64,000 nucleotides of DNA from assembly GCA_029262415.1 (NCBI GenBank), contig JAJCZL010000027.1, positions 1 to 64,000 on the forward strand, in the 5' to 3' direction. The DNA comes from Deltaproteobacteria bacterium (GTDB lineage Bacteria > Desulfobacterota > Binatia > UBA1149 > JAJCZL01). The notes below the pieces were generated by a model. The model searched no databases. It was given only the letters and a program-made list of their open reading frames with translations, and was not told the DNA's origin. A program made the translations under genes and the position numbers. Every line of letters starts with the position of its first letter. Within the stretch, counting starts at the first letter, position 1. Positions 35,625 to 44,788 of the stretch are shown in pieces.

Positions 35625-38030
35625 TCAGGGGGCCACGGGCGCCGGTGAAGGTGTCGGTGGTGTAGGGGCTTGCCGGTGCCGGCGTCCGAGTAAGCCACCG
35701 AGCAAGTCAGCGACCGCGCCTGCGGCGGCTTTCTCTACCGCGCGCGCAACGAAACGCGAGTCCAACTTGGCGCGAATCCGCGGCGCAGTGCCTTTGAGGT
35801 CGAACGGGAGTTCAAGCCGCCCGGCTTGGTTGGTGAGATACTTGAGGATGCTGGATTCGGCGACCAGGTCGGCGCTCAGTTCTTTTGATGCGAGAAATAC
35901 CGCGTCAAAGTCTACCGAGCGATCGAGTCCGTAGCCGCCGCGACCGCGTAGGCCGAAATCGTCGGCGTTGAGCGTGAACTCATCGGAGTGGAGCACTCCG
36001 TTTACCAACTTGACGCCGCTGCTCAGGTCTTTGAATACCGTGTTCTTGCTTGCGAAGAGCGCTGGGTACTTGCTACGTAACGAAGGCGAGAGCGAGTTAG
36101 AGAGCCCCGGTACGCCGGTCAGACCGCCGAGCACCGCTTCGGCTATGTTGAAGTCTTTGAGGGTACCCTTTTTGATCTCCATCCGTCCGTTGCCGGTCAG
36201 TGCCGAGCGTATTACGTCCCAGGTCGCGCCTTTTCCCCGCACCGCGAACTCGGCATCGAAGAGACCGTCGAGAAGTTGTTCACTCGCAGGTAGGCCTGCG
36301 TAGGCAAACAATTCAGGTAGGCGTACCTGGCGAACCTTACCGTCGAACTCGAACGCGGGTGCGCCACCATCGGCGCGGGCGGTGTAGCCTGCGGTGCCCT
36401 CCAGGCGTCCGCCGAACGCGAGCATCTGCACGGGTTCGAATCTGGCGCGTCCGTCCGCATAGCGCATCGTCGCCACCAGGTCGCGGAAGGCGGCACCGCG
36501 CAGGCTACCGCTGGAAGCGGAGACGGTTGCATCGACCTGTTGCGAGGGAGAGTTGCGCAAGCTGCCCTTGACGCTCAGGTCGTTGAGGATCTCTTTGGTT
36601 TTCGGGTCGTCGTCACCGAAGCCGAGCCCGGCCGGGTCGAGCGCCGGAGATGTCAGTGTGAACCTAGAGGCCAGCGTGACGAGGTCGTCTATGTCGGCTT
36701 GCAAGCGGACGGGCGATCCTGCGATCTTGAATTCGGTGGGCGCAAGGCTTGCGCTGCGTCCCTTAAAGGTGAGCTTCGCTGTAAGGTCTTGCAGTGCCGG
36801 GCGACCGGTACCCGATGCGTTCATGCGGGTAACCGCCACGGTTCCCGTCACCGACGGCGGCTCGGCCGAGCCGCTGCGACCCTGGGCGCGCAGATCGATC
36901 GCGCCAGCGCCCGACACCGCTGTGCCGGCGAGTGCGGCGAGGATTTTGTCCCAGCCCTCGAGGTCGATGGCCGGCGCCCGTATGGCGAGATCGTAGGCGG
37001 TGTCGGACCCAGCGGTTTTGACGGTACCGGTTGTGTTGACAACCGCTCTGTTCAACACCAGCGAGGATTCATCGATGGTGATGGTTTCGTTGCTACGCCG
37101 CGCTTGCGCGCTGAACGAGAAAGGGACGCCCGTGGGCTTGGCGAAAGCGGCTGCGTAGTTCACCGCTGCGCGCGCGGCATCGACACGCGCAGCAACTTTC
37201 GCCGCCGAGGCGGAGCCGTCGATCTCGAGCGCGAGATCGATTGGCCCCGTGACTCGTAAGCCCTCGGGGAGTGCGTTGGCTACCGCGGGTGCGCGCGCAA
37301 GCTCATCGATGGTTACGTCGCTCAGTTTGAGCGACGCACGAATCGCCGTGGCCGCGGGCGAGTCGGCGTTGAGCGGGCCGAGCTCACCCGATGCTTGTAG
37401 GTTGTCGCGCTCCGCGCCGAGCACCGACGCGGTCATCGAAAACGACATCGGCCGGGTGACATCGAGGTCGGTAGCTTCGACCGCGAGGTTCTCGATGGTC
37501 AGCACCGACGGTGGTGAGACGGTGTTATCGGTGTAGCGGATCGTGCCCTCTGCAATGTTGAGCAGCGCGATCGCGATCGCCGCGGCGCCTGCCGTGCTGT
37601 CCGCACCGTCTGCGGCCGAGGCGTCACCCGCCTTGGGGCCGGCTCCGAGGCCGGCAGCGTTTAGTCCGTGCTTGGTCTGCACAAGCTCGATGACCGGGCG
37701 GACGAGCATGATGCTGGCTGCTTCGATGCGCCGTCGGAGCAAAGGCAGCAGTTTGACGCGAACGTAAACGCTGTCAGCCGTAACGAAATCGCCGCTGGAA
37801 AAAGTGCGGTCGTCGGCGATGCGGATGCCGTCGAGTCGGGCGCCTATGCCACCGCGAAACGACACCGCGGCGGATTCAAACGCGAATTCGCGTCCCAGGG
37901 CTGCGGATGCGCGGGCGGAGATCTCCGCCCGATTGTTGGTTATGTATTCGTCGAGTCGAGTCGCGGCGAAGGTGGCAAGGCCCGCGATCAGAACCAGTAA
38001 GACTACACCGGCAATAGCTATCTTACGCAT
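35625..38030 (-). CDS. AsmA family envelope protein
   Basis: The 801-residue protein has an N-terminal hydrophobic signal/anchor (MRKIAIAGVVLLVLIAGLATF) and long beta-rich repeats, with the AsmA-like pattern L-x-G-x-R-I-A-D and a C-terminal region rich in L-x-G-K-G-x-x-N (GKGATWDVIRSALTGNGRMEI). AsmA proteins span the periplasm and help lipid transport or outer-membrane assembly. I use ATG 38030; an in-frame TTG six bases upstream is less likely. It follows the MaoC-like gene by 17 bp. Confidence 0.85.
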   Translation of the reverse strand: MRKIAIAGVVLLVLIAGLATFAATRLDEYITNNRAEISARASAALGREFAFESAAVSFRGGIGARLDGIRIADDRTFSSGDFVTADSVYVRVKLLPLLRRRIEAASIMLVRPVIELVQTKHGLNAAGLGAGPKAGDASAADGADSTAGAAAIAIALLNIAEGTIRYTDNTVSPPSVLTIENLAVEATDLDVTRPMSFSMTASVLGAERDNLQASGELGPLNADSPAATAIRASLKLSDVTIDELARAPAVANALPEGLRVTGPIDLALEIDGSASAAKVAARVDAARAAVNYAAAFAKPTGVPFSFSAQARRSNETITIDESSLVLNRAVVNTTGTVKTAGSDTAYDLAIRAPAIDLEGWDKILAALAGTAVSGAGAIDLRAQGRSGSAEPPSVTGTVAVTRMNASGTGRPALQDLTAKLTFKGRSASLAPTEFKIAGSPVRLQADIDDLVTLASRFTLTSPALDPAGLGFGDDDPKTKEILNDLSVKGSLRNSPSQQVDATVSASSGSLRGAAFRDLVATMRYADGRARFEPVQMLAFGGRLEGTAGYTARADGGAPAFEFDGKVRQVRLPELFAYAGLPASEQLLDGLFDAEFAVRGKGATWDVIRSALTGNGRMEIKKGTLKDFNIAEAVLGGLTGVPGLSNSLSPSLRSKYPALFASKNTVFKDLSSGVKLVNGVLHSDEFTLNADDFGLRGRGGYGLDRSVDFDAVFLASKELSADLVAESSILKYLTNQAGRLELPFDLKGTAPRIRAKLDSRFVARAVEKAAAGAVADLLGGLLGRRHRQAPTPPTPSPAPVAP

Positions 38031-38047
38031 GCCCAAGCCTCGGCGCT

Positions 38048-38926
38048 TCAGCGCAGCGCACTGGCTGAGCCGACAATAACTTTGGTGCCATCATCTTTTT
38101 GAACCCAAACTTGCAGGCTTACCCGCGAGCGATCCGATTCAGGCGATTCGTCGATGATCTGCGCATGCGCGCTGACGCGCTCGCCCCCCCACAACGGGTT
38201 GACCAAGCGCACGTCCATCTTTCCTGCCGTGAGCCACCCTTGCGCAAATTTGCGGGTCAGCACTTCGGAGATGAAGCAGATCGGCATCATCCCTTGAACA
38301 ACGATGTCGGGAAAGCCGAGCGCAACAGCGGCCTCGCGGTTGGTGTGGTAGTTCTCGCCGGGGCCGGAAAAGGCCATGCACATTTCTTCGCTTACGTGCT
38401 TAGACACCGATTCGAGTTCGACTCCGTCTGTGGTTTCCAGGTCAAAGCGTCGGCTGGTGTCTTTCTCGCGATCCTTGTTGACGACGACGTTTTCACGCTC
38501 CACTGCGCGCGGGCCGGCGCCGGCGGCATCGGGCCCAGCGGCAAGAAAGCTCTGGTGGGTGATCCCGCGGTTTAGCAGGCGCCCACCTTTGTCGAGCACC
38601 CAGGTCTCCTTGACCAGGTAATCGCGGCCGCGTTTGCGATAGCGCTCGCGGATGAACCCGCGGGTGGTGACCGCAGTGCCGACCGGCACGGCCGCGTAAA
38701 GTTCCCACTCTTGCCGCGCGTGCAGGTTGCCGAAGATATTCTTCAAGTACCAGTTGAGGTTTTGGTAACACTCCGAGTGCAGCAGCAGGGCAGGGCAGTA
38801 GCTGTCGTAGAGGGGATTGTCATCGAGCACGGCAGCGCGGTAGGCGGCCACCAGGGCGTCGTCTACGGTGATCTCGCGCCCACCGAAGTCGCGGCCGACG
38901 TAGACAGGTTCGTCGTTGAAGTTCAT
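38048..38926 (-). CDS. MaoC-like (double hot-dog) dehydratase-family protein
   Basis: The 292-residue protein joins two hot-dog domains. The first matches FAS1-type dehydratase N-domains (YVGRDFGGREITVDDALVAAYRAAV). The second has GPGENYHTNREAAVALGFPDIVVQGMM, close to the R-specific hydratase motif with catalytic Asn/His. It likely hydrates or dehydrates an enoyl-CoA in the nearby pathway. A GAGGAG precedes the ATG. It is head to head with the LLM enzyme gene across about 90 bp. Confidence 0.8.
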   Translation of the reverse strand: MNFNDEPVYVGRDFGGREITVDDALVAAYRAAVLDDNPLYDSYCPALLLHSECYQNLNWYLKNIFGNLHARQEWELYAAVPVGTAVTTRGFIRERYRKRGRDYLVKETWVLDKGGRLLNRGITHQSFLAAGPDAAGAGPRAVERENVVVNKDREKDTSRRFDLETTDGVELESVSKHVSEEMCMAFSGPGENYHTNREAAVALGFPDIVVQGMMPICFISEVLTRKFAQGWLTAGKMDVRLVNPLWGGERVSAHAQIIDESPESDRSRVSLQVWVQKDDGTKVIVGSASALR

Positions 38927-39017
38927 TAGGCTCCTCTTTTACACCGGATCTCGGCCACACCGCCAGTCGCGGCCCCGCTCCTGGACCTGAAACGCGAGGC
39001 GGCGTAGGTTTCCTGTC

Positions 39018-39860
39018 ATGGATTACGGACTGGTTATCTTCCCCACCGAGTATGCGCCTACACCCGCCGAGCTTGCGCTTGCCGCTGAGGAGCGCGGCTT
39101 TGAGTCGCTCTGGTTCCCCGAGCACACTCACATCCCCGCGAGTAGAAAGTCGCCTTGGCCGGGCGGTGCCGAGTTACCGCAGGCGTATTACGATACCTAC
39201 GATTTGTTTGTGGCGCTGACCAACGCGGCGTCGGTAACGAGCAAGATCAAGGTCGGCAGCGGCATCTGCTTGATGGTCGAGCGCGACCCGATTACCACGG
39301 CGAAGGAAGTTGCCAGCCTCGATCGTTTGTCGAACGGACGGTTTCTCTTCGGCATCGGCGGTGGTTGGAACGAAGAAGAGATGGCCAACCACGGCACCCA
39401 GTTCAAGCGGCGTTGGCAGGTGATGCGCGAGCGCGTCGAGGCGATGAAGGAGATTTGGGCGAACGAGCAGGCCGAGTACCACGGGGAGTTCGTGGATTTT
39501 GATCCGATTTTTTCCAACCCGAAGCCGGTCCAGAAGCCGCACCCGCCGGTGATCATCGGCGGCTCGGCCCCCCACGCGTTGCGCCGCGCGGTGCGTTACT
39601 GCGACGGTTGGATTCCGATCGGTGTGCGCGACGATATCGTCGCGCAGATCCCGGAGTTGCGCAGGATGGAAGAAGAGGCCGGTCGCGGGCCGGGCTCTGT
39701 CGAGGTATCGGTGTTCTACGCGATGCCGGATGCGGAGACCGTTGCAAACTACCAAGAGCTGGGCGTCAAGCGCTGTATCTTCGGGCTGCCTTCTGCCGGT
39801 GCGCAAAAGGTGCTGCCGATGATGGACACCTTCGCCGAATTCGCTCGCAAGCAGGGCTGA
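39018..39860 (+). CDS. LLM class oxidoreductase, probably F420-dependent
   Basis: The 280-residue TIM-barrel protein has FPEHTHIPASRKS, KVGSGICLMVERDP, LDRLSNGRFLFGIGGGWNEEE and the PPVIIGGSAPHALRRAVRYCDGW block. These fit the luciferase-like family branch that uses F420 rather than FMN. The substrate is unknown. It is followed after 18 bp by an acyl-CoA dehydrogenase gene on the same strand and is divergent from the MaoC-like gene. Confidence 0.88.
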   Translation: MDYGLVIFPTEYAPTPAELALAAEERGFESLWFPEHTHIPASRKSPWPGGAELPQAYYDTYDLFVALTNAASVTSKIKVGSGICLMVERDPITTAKEVASLDRLSNGRFLFGIGGGWNEEEMANHGTQFKRRWQVMRERVEAMKEIWANEQAEYHGEFVDFDPIFSNPKPVQKPHPPVIIGGSAPHALRRAVRYCDGWIPIGVRDDIVAQIPELRRMEEEAGRGPGSVEVSVFYAMPDAETVANYQELGVKRCIFGLPSAGAQKVLPMMDTFAEFARKQG

Positions 39861-39878
39861 GCGGGCAGGCGATAGGAG

Positions 39879-41042
39879 ATGACCACAGCAAAGTACTTGA
39901 CCGATGATGTCACCGCGTTTCGCGAGGCTTTCCGCGGCTTCCTTGCCGTAGAGGTAGTCCCTCACCTCGAGCAGTGGGAACGAGACAGGCGCGTGCCGCG
40001 CGAGTTTTGGCTTGCGATGGGGCGCAACGGTTTTCTCGCTCCGTGGCTGAAAGAGGCAGACGGCGGCAGCGAAGCCGGGTTCGGGTTCTCAGTCATCATT
40101 CAGGAGGAACTCGGGCGGATCGGTTTCATGGGGCTGCAGACCGGCGTCTCGGTACATTCCGACGTAACTGTTCCATACCTTGACCAGTTGCTTAGCGGCG
40201 AACTCCGCGCCGAGTGGCTGCCGAAGTGTGCGACCGGCGAGGCGCTTACCGCCATCGGCATGACAGAACCCGGTGCGGGGTCGGACCTCGCCGCGATTCG
40301 CACCACTGCAGTGCGCGACGGCGACGCCTACGTAGTTAACGGCCAGAAAACCTTCATATCCAACGGTATCGATTGCGACCTGATTGTCTTGGTGGTCAAG
40401 ACCGACGCGAAAGCCGACCCCCCTCACTCCGGTATCAGCCTGCTACTGGTTACCGACGGCACCCCCGGATTCAACAAGTCGCGTCAGCTCGAAAAGATGG
40501 GCCAGCATTGCCAGGACACCGCCGAGATCTTTTTTGAAGACTGCCGCGTGCCGGTCGCTAACTTGCTCGGTGATGAGGGCAAGGGTTTCCACTACCTGAT
40601 GCGCAATCTGCAGCGCGAGCGCCTGATGATTGCGATCAGTGCGCAGGCGGCCGCTGAGCAGATTCTCGAGAAGGCGCTTGCCTACGCCAAGGAACGTAAA
40701 GCTTTCGGCAAGCCGATCGGCAGCTTTCAACACAACGCGTTCAAGATCGTCGAGCTTGCCACCGAGATCGAGATGGGCCGAACGTTTATCGATGCCGTGA
40801 TCGATGAGTACATGGACGGCGAGGATATTACGCGCCGCGTATCGATGGCCAAGTGGTGGCTGAGCGACCTTGCCAACAAAACGGCCTACGAGGCCGTGCA
40901 GTTGCACGGCGGGTACGGTTATATGCAGGAGTACCCGGTATCGCGCGATTACACCGACGTGCGCGTGTTGCCGATCTACGCTGGTTCCAATGAAATCATG
41001 AAGCTGATTCTCGCGCGCATGATGGGCTTGGGTGAGCGTTAA
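39879..41042 (+). CDS. acyl-CoA dehydrogenase
   Basis: The 387-residue enzyme has IGMTEPGAGSDLAAIRT, NGQKTFISNG and LHGGYGYMQEYPVSRDYTDVRV. The MCAD-type Glu position is Ala (IYAGSNEIMK), but Glu247 in LQRERLMIA can serve as the base, as in long-chain and isovaleryl-type enzymes. It would oxidise an acyl-CoA with ETF as acceptor. An AGGAG lies directly before the ATG. It probably shares a transcript with the LLM gene. Confidence 0.9.
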   Translation: MTTAKYLTDDVTAFREAFRGFLAVEVVPHLEQWERDRRVPREFWLAMGRNGFLAPWLKEADGGSEAGFGFSVIIQEELGRIGFMGLQTGVSVHSDVTVPYLDQLLSGELRAEWLPKCATGEALTAIGMTEPGAGSDLAAIRTTAVRDGDAYVVNGQKTFISNGIDCDLIVLVVKTDAKADPPHSGISLLLVTDGTPGFNKSRQLEKMGQHCQDTAEIFFEDCRVPVANLLGDEGKGFHYLMRNLQRERLMIAISAQAAAEQILEKALAYAKERKAFGKPIGSFQHNAFKIVELATEIEMGRTFIDAVIDEYMDGEDITRRVSMAKWWLSDLANKTAYEAVQLHGGYGYMQEYPVSRDYTDVRVLPIYAGSNEIMKLILARMMGLGER

Positions 41043-41076
41043 TCCCGGCTGACTGATACCGGATGACGCGGCGGGG

Positions 41077-41700
41077 TCATTTCCTTCGGCCGCGAATCGC
41101 GCGCACCAGCAGATCGCGAAACTCGTTGTCGTTGCTGTCGGTCCAGCCGAAGGCCGCGGACATCACCGGTCGCAACAAATTGAAACCAAGAATCGCGCTG
41201 ATCAGCAGCGCGAGGTTCATCGCGGATTCCTCCGGTGAACTCGGATTGGGCGCACCCTCGCGCAGGGCTTTCAGTATTTGCGCGGCTGCGTCACGGTCGG
41301 CGCTGAATTCGGTGGCGAGATCGTCTGCATCGAGCAACCCTGTGAGCAGGCCCCATGCGACCATGCGTGAAACGCCGGGGCGCTCAGCAAAAGTGTCGAA
41401 CATCACCACCACCGAAGGGATCTCGGGGTCTAGATAGCTGCCGTCTTCTTGGAGTTTGCGGATATCACGACCCATGCCCTTGAGAGTGCGGCGCAGTACG
41501 GCTTTGAGTAGGCCTTCTTTGCTGCCGAAGTAGTGGTGGATCAGGCCGAAGCTGACACCGGCTTCGCGTCCGAGCTCTGCTAAGCCGAAGCCGTCAGGGC
41601 CTTTGCGATTGAGGAGTTCCTCGGCGCTGGCGAGGATCTGTTTGATGGTTTGCTCGCGGTCGCGCTTGCGGACGGGCTTTTGCTCGGCTGGGTCGGACAT
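41077..41700 (-). CDS. TetR family transcriptional regulator
   Basis: The 207-residue protein has an N-terminal helix-turn-helix (residues about 15-65; REAGVSFGLIHHYFGSKEGLLKAVL) and a variable ligand domain. TetR regulators of this layout often respond to acyl-CoA. It is the last gene in the minus-strand SDR-MaoC-TetR series, 42 bp after the MaoC gene, so it is probably co-transcribed and may repress this beta-oxidation region. Operator and ligand are not identified. Confidence 0.9.
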   Translation of the reverse strand: MSDPAEQKPVRKRDREQTIKQILASAEELLNRKGPDGFGLAELGREAGVSFGLIHHYFGSKEGLLKAVLRRTLKGMGRDIRKLQEDGSYLDPEIPSVVVMFDTFAERPGVSRMVAWGLLTGLLDADDLATEFSADRDAAAQILKALREGAPNPSSPEESAMNLALLISAILGFNLLRPVMSAAFGWTDSNDNEFRDLLVRAIRGRRK

Positions 41701-41742
41701 CTCGGCTGATTAAAGCGCCTCATGGCTTCGGGGCGCTGGTGT

Positions 41743-42609
41743 TCAGACGCTGATCGTCGCCTTCGCGTTCTTTACGACATCGATACCGCGTCCCTTAACG
41801 TTGGCTTTTACGATGACCTCGGTGTCCGACTCTTTCCAGATCTCGGTGACGATCGTCTCGCCGGGGATTACCGGTGAAGCGAAGCGCGCGTCGAGTCCCT
41901 TGAACTTGGTCGGATCGTTTCCACAGCACGCTTCGATCACCGCGCGCCCGACATTTCCGTAGGTGCAAAGGCCGTGAAGGATCGGGCGCTCGAAGCCGAC
42001 CATCGCTGCCATTTGCGGGTCGATGTGCAGCGGGTTCCGATCGCCACTGAGCCGGTAGATGATCGCCTGGTGTTCGAGCGTTGGCGTTTCGACCTTGAAG
42101 TCGGCCGCACGGTCGGGCGGTTTGTTGCCGGGCGGGGGGCCCGACTCGCCACCGAAACCGCCTTCACCGCGTACGAATATCTTGTACTCGTTGCGGAAGA
42201 TCGGCTTACCCGCGTCGTCTTTGGTGAGCGTTTCGACGACGAGTACTGCACCTTTTCCCTTGTCCCACACCTCGGTCACCTTCGCGGTGTTGGTCGCCCT
42301 ACACTTGGTCGGGACTTCGTCGCAGAGAACTTCGAGATTCTGTTCGCCGTGCAGGATCATCATCGGGTTGATCTCGACGCCGTCCATGCCGATCAGCCCC
42401 ATGATGCACGAAAAGGTCGGCACCACGCCGAAGGTCGGAATCACTTTCAGTTGGTTCTCGTAGGTATATTGCAGCACGCCGGGATCGACGGGGGAGGCTC
42501 CGACTCCAACCCCAAGTCCCAGCGCATACAGGATGACATCCTTGTCGTTCCACTCAAAGGTGGTCGGCTCGAGTTCCTGGCCGCGTACTTTCTCGACATC
42601 GATCGGCAT
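41743..42609 (-). CDS. MaoC family (R)-specific enoyl-CoA hydratase 2
   Basis: The 288-residue protein matches the hydratase-2 part of peroxisomal multifunctional enzyme 2: an N-domain with VVPTFSCIMGL, and the catalytic YRLSGDRNPLHIDPQMAAM (Asp/Asn/His) followed by GFERPILHGLCTYG. It adds water to trans-2-enoyl-CoA to give (R)-3-hydroxyacyl-CoA. A GAGGAG precedes the ATG, and the SDR gene lies 13 bp upstream; together they reproduce the two functions of MFE-2 as separate genes. Confidence 0.92.
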   Translation of the reverse strand: MPIDVEKVRGQELEPTTFEWNDKDVILYALGLGVGVGASPVDPGVLQYTYENQLKVIPTFGVVPTFSCIMGLIGMDGVEINPMMILHGEQNLEVLCDEVPTKCRATNTAKVTEVWDKGKGAVLVVETLTKDDAGKPIFRNEYKIFVRGEGGFGGESGPPPGNKPPDRAADFKVETPTLEHQAIIYRLSGDRNPLHIDPQMAAMVGFERPILHGLCTYGNVGRAVIEACCGNDPTKFKGLDARFASPVIPGETIVTEIWKESDTEVIVKANVKGRGIDVVKNAKATISV

Positions 42610-42622
42610 CTGGGTGCTCTCC

Positions 42623-43537
42623 TCAGCTCATCGCGTGTTTCAAAGAGTGCTGGGTCGACTCACCGATCGAGCGCAGGATCTGCGCGTCTTTCATATCGTT
42701 GATCTTGTCCCAGCCGTCGGCGACTTGCTCGGCGGTGATCTCGCCCTCGGGCTTGATCGAGAGGCCCCGGGCACGAATCCATTCGACGCGTGAGAAGTGG
42801 CCGGCACCAACCTCAAAGACCTCGCCGTTTACGTCGCAGCTCTCCGAGCAAAGGTTGATGACGAGCGGTGAGACGTAATCGGGCTTGATCGCATCGTGCA
42901 TGTTGGGCGGCAAGAGGTTCTCCGTCATACGGCTGAGTGCCACCGGAGCTATGATGTTGGTGCGGATGTTGTACTTCTCGCCTTCGAGCGCGAGGGTCTG
43001 GCCGAGACCGACCAGCGCCATTTTCGCGGCGGAATAGTTGGTCTGTCCGAAGTTGCCGTAGATGCCCGAAGCCGACGAGGTCATCACCACCCTCCCGTAG
43101 CCTTTCTCGCGCATGTGCGGCCACGCCGCTTTGGTTACGCAGAACGCACCTTTGGTGTGGACGGCGAACACCAGATCCCAGTCTTTCTCTTGTTGTTTGG
43201 CGAAGCTGATGTCGCGTAGGATACCCGCGTTGTTGACGACGATGTCGATCGAGCCGAAGTTTTCGAGCGCAGTTTTGACCATCGCCTCGCCACCTTCCAT
43301 GGTCGCGACCGAGTCGTAGTTCGCAGCGGCGTTGCCTCCGGCAGCTTTGATCTCTTCGACCACTTGATCGGCCATCGCTGAGCCTTTGCCGCTACCGTCG
43401 GTGGCACCGCCGAGATCGTTGATCACCACGTTGGCGCCGTGTTTGGCGAACAACAACGCGTGGGCGCGTCCCAAGCCGCCGCCGGCTCCGGTGATGAGTG
43501 CGGTTTTTCCTTTAAGTCCGAATCGATCTCCAGCCAT
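42623..43537 (-). CDS. SDR family (R)-3-hydroxyacyl-CoA dehydrogenase, MFE-2-like
   Basis: The 304-residue protein has ITGAGGGLGRAHALLFA (NAD binding), the NNAGILRD motif, SSASGIYGNFGQTNYSAAKMAL with the catalytic Ser-Tyr-x3-Lys, and an MFE-2-like end (FSRVEWIRARGLSIKPEGEIT). It oxidises (R)-3-hydroxyacyl-CoA to 3-ketoacyl-CoA with NAD. A GAGGAG lies about 9 nt before the ATG. It heads the minus-strand SDR-MaoC-TetR unit and is divergent from the acyl-CoA dehydrogenase pair. Confidence 0.92.
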   Translation of the reverse strand: MAGDRFGLKGKTALITGAGGGLGRAHALLFAKHGANVVINDLGGATDGSGKGSAMADQVVEEIKAAGGNAAANYDSVATMEGGEAMVKTALENFGSIDIVVNNAGILRDISFAKQQEKDWDLVFAVHTKGAFCVTKAAWPHMREKGYGRVVMTSSASGIYGNFGQTNYSAAKMALVGLGQTLALEGEKYNIRTNIIAPVALSRMTENLLPPNMHDAIKPDYVSPLVINLCSESCDVNGEVFEVGAGHFSRVEWIRARGLSIKPEGEITAEQVADGWDKINDMKDAQILRSIGESTQHSLKHAMS

Positions 43538-43651
43538 TTCTAAACTCCTCTGTGTTGCGCAAACGGCTCCGGATTAGGTATCCACGGCCGCTTTTCGCGC
43601 CGTTATATGCACGCTCTTGCAATAAGTAAAGGTCCGTGGCTACGTACCCCG

Positions 43652-44776
43652 ATGGATTTCGGTTTTACCGAGGAGCAGGCCCAGCTCCAATCCCAGGTCC
43701 GACGATTTGTCGATAGCGAATGCCCGCTCGCGCGCGTGCGTGAGCTGATGGCTTCCTCTGTCCCGGTAGATAAAGGCCTGTGGGAGAAAGCGGCCGGACT
43801 CGGTTGGCAAGCGCTGACGCTTCCCGAGGAACACGGCGGTCTCGGGCTGGCCTGGGAAGACCTGGTGGTGATTGCAGAGGAGGCGGGCCGGGGACTCTTG
43901 CCGCTCCCGCTCGTCGCCGACGCGGCCGCGGCCCGACTCCTCGCGCGCCTGGGCAATCCACAGCAGTGCGCGCGCTGGCTTCCGGCGATCGCGACCGGTG
44001 ACTCGATCGCAACCATCGCGATGCTCGAAGACGCCGATGTTTACGAAGACAGGGGCGTCTCGCTCCAGGCAAGCGCATCCGCGAACGGTTCTGCGTCGCT
44101 CAAATTGAATGGGGCCAAACGATTCGTCCCCTATGCGCAGGCCGCTGACCTACTGCTGGTGATCGCACGCGAACCCGAAGGCGTCAGCGTTTTCGCTGTC
44201 CCCGCCGACTCACCCGGCGTGACGATCATTCCTTTGGTTCTGGTCGACGCGACCCAGCGAGAGGCCGACGTCGTGTTTAACGAGGTATCTGTCTGCGACG
44301 ACCAACGTCTCGGCCGCGCAGGAGCGGCTTGGGCCGAGGTAGCGCGGGTCCTCGATGCCCACGCTGTTGCACTTTCCGCCGAGCTTGTCGGTGCCGCCGA
44401 CGCTGCAGTCATGATCGCGACCGAGTACGCGAAAGTCCGCAAGCAGTTCGGTCATACCATCGGTCGTTTCCAAGGCGTAAAGCACCGGCTTGCCGAGCTC
44501 CACGTCGGCGTCGAGTCGGCACGTTCGCTTGTTTACTACGCCGGGTGGGCAGTCGATCACCTCGAAGACGCGAGAATGCACGTCTCGATGGCCAAGTCGT
44601 TCGCCTCAATGGCGGCAGACGAGGCGGGGGAGGACTGTATCCAAATCCACGGTGCGATCGGCTACACCTGGGAGTGTGACGCGCAGCTTTACTACAAGCG
44701 TGGACGCGCGAGCCGTAACATTCTCGGCTCGCCCGAGTGGCACAGCGAACGCGTGCTGAGCAGCCAGGGGCTGTAG
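43652..44776 (+). CDS. acyl-CoA dehydrogenase-like subunit lacking an obvious catalytic base
   Basis: The 374-residue protein has the fold of the family but few of its active-site residues: the helix-G position reads LDAHAVALSAELVGAAD with no Glu, and the C-terminal position reads GRASRNILGSPEW. It resembles the non-catalytic partner of heteromeric enzymes such as mycobacterial FadE28/FadE29 (ChsE1/ChsE2). I start at ATG 43652; a longer in-frame start adds unlikely residues. The next gene, an acyl-CoA dehydrogenase with a helix-G Glu, follows after 12 bp. Confidence 0.85.
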   Translation: MDFGFTEEQAQLQSQVRRFVDSECPLARVRELMASSVPVDKGLWEKAAGLGWQALTLPEEHGGLGLAWEDLVVIAEEAGRGLLPLPLVADAAAARLLARLGNPQQCARWLPAIATGDSIATIAMLEDADVYEDRGVSLQASASANGSASLKLNGAKRFVPYAQAADLLLVIAREPEGVSVFAVPADSPGVTIIPLVLVDATQREADVVFNEVSVCDDQRLGRAGAAWAEVARVLDAHAVALSAELVGAADAAVMIATEYAKVRKQFGHTIGRFQGVKHRLAELHVGVESARSLVYYAGWAVDHLEDARMHVSMAKSFASMAADEAGEDCIQIHGAIGYTWECDAQLYYKRGRASRNILGSPEWHSERVLSSQGL

Positions 44777-44788
44777 GAGTTACTAGCG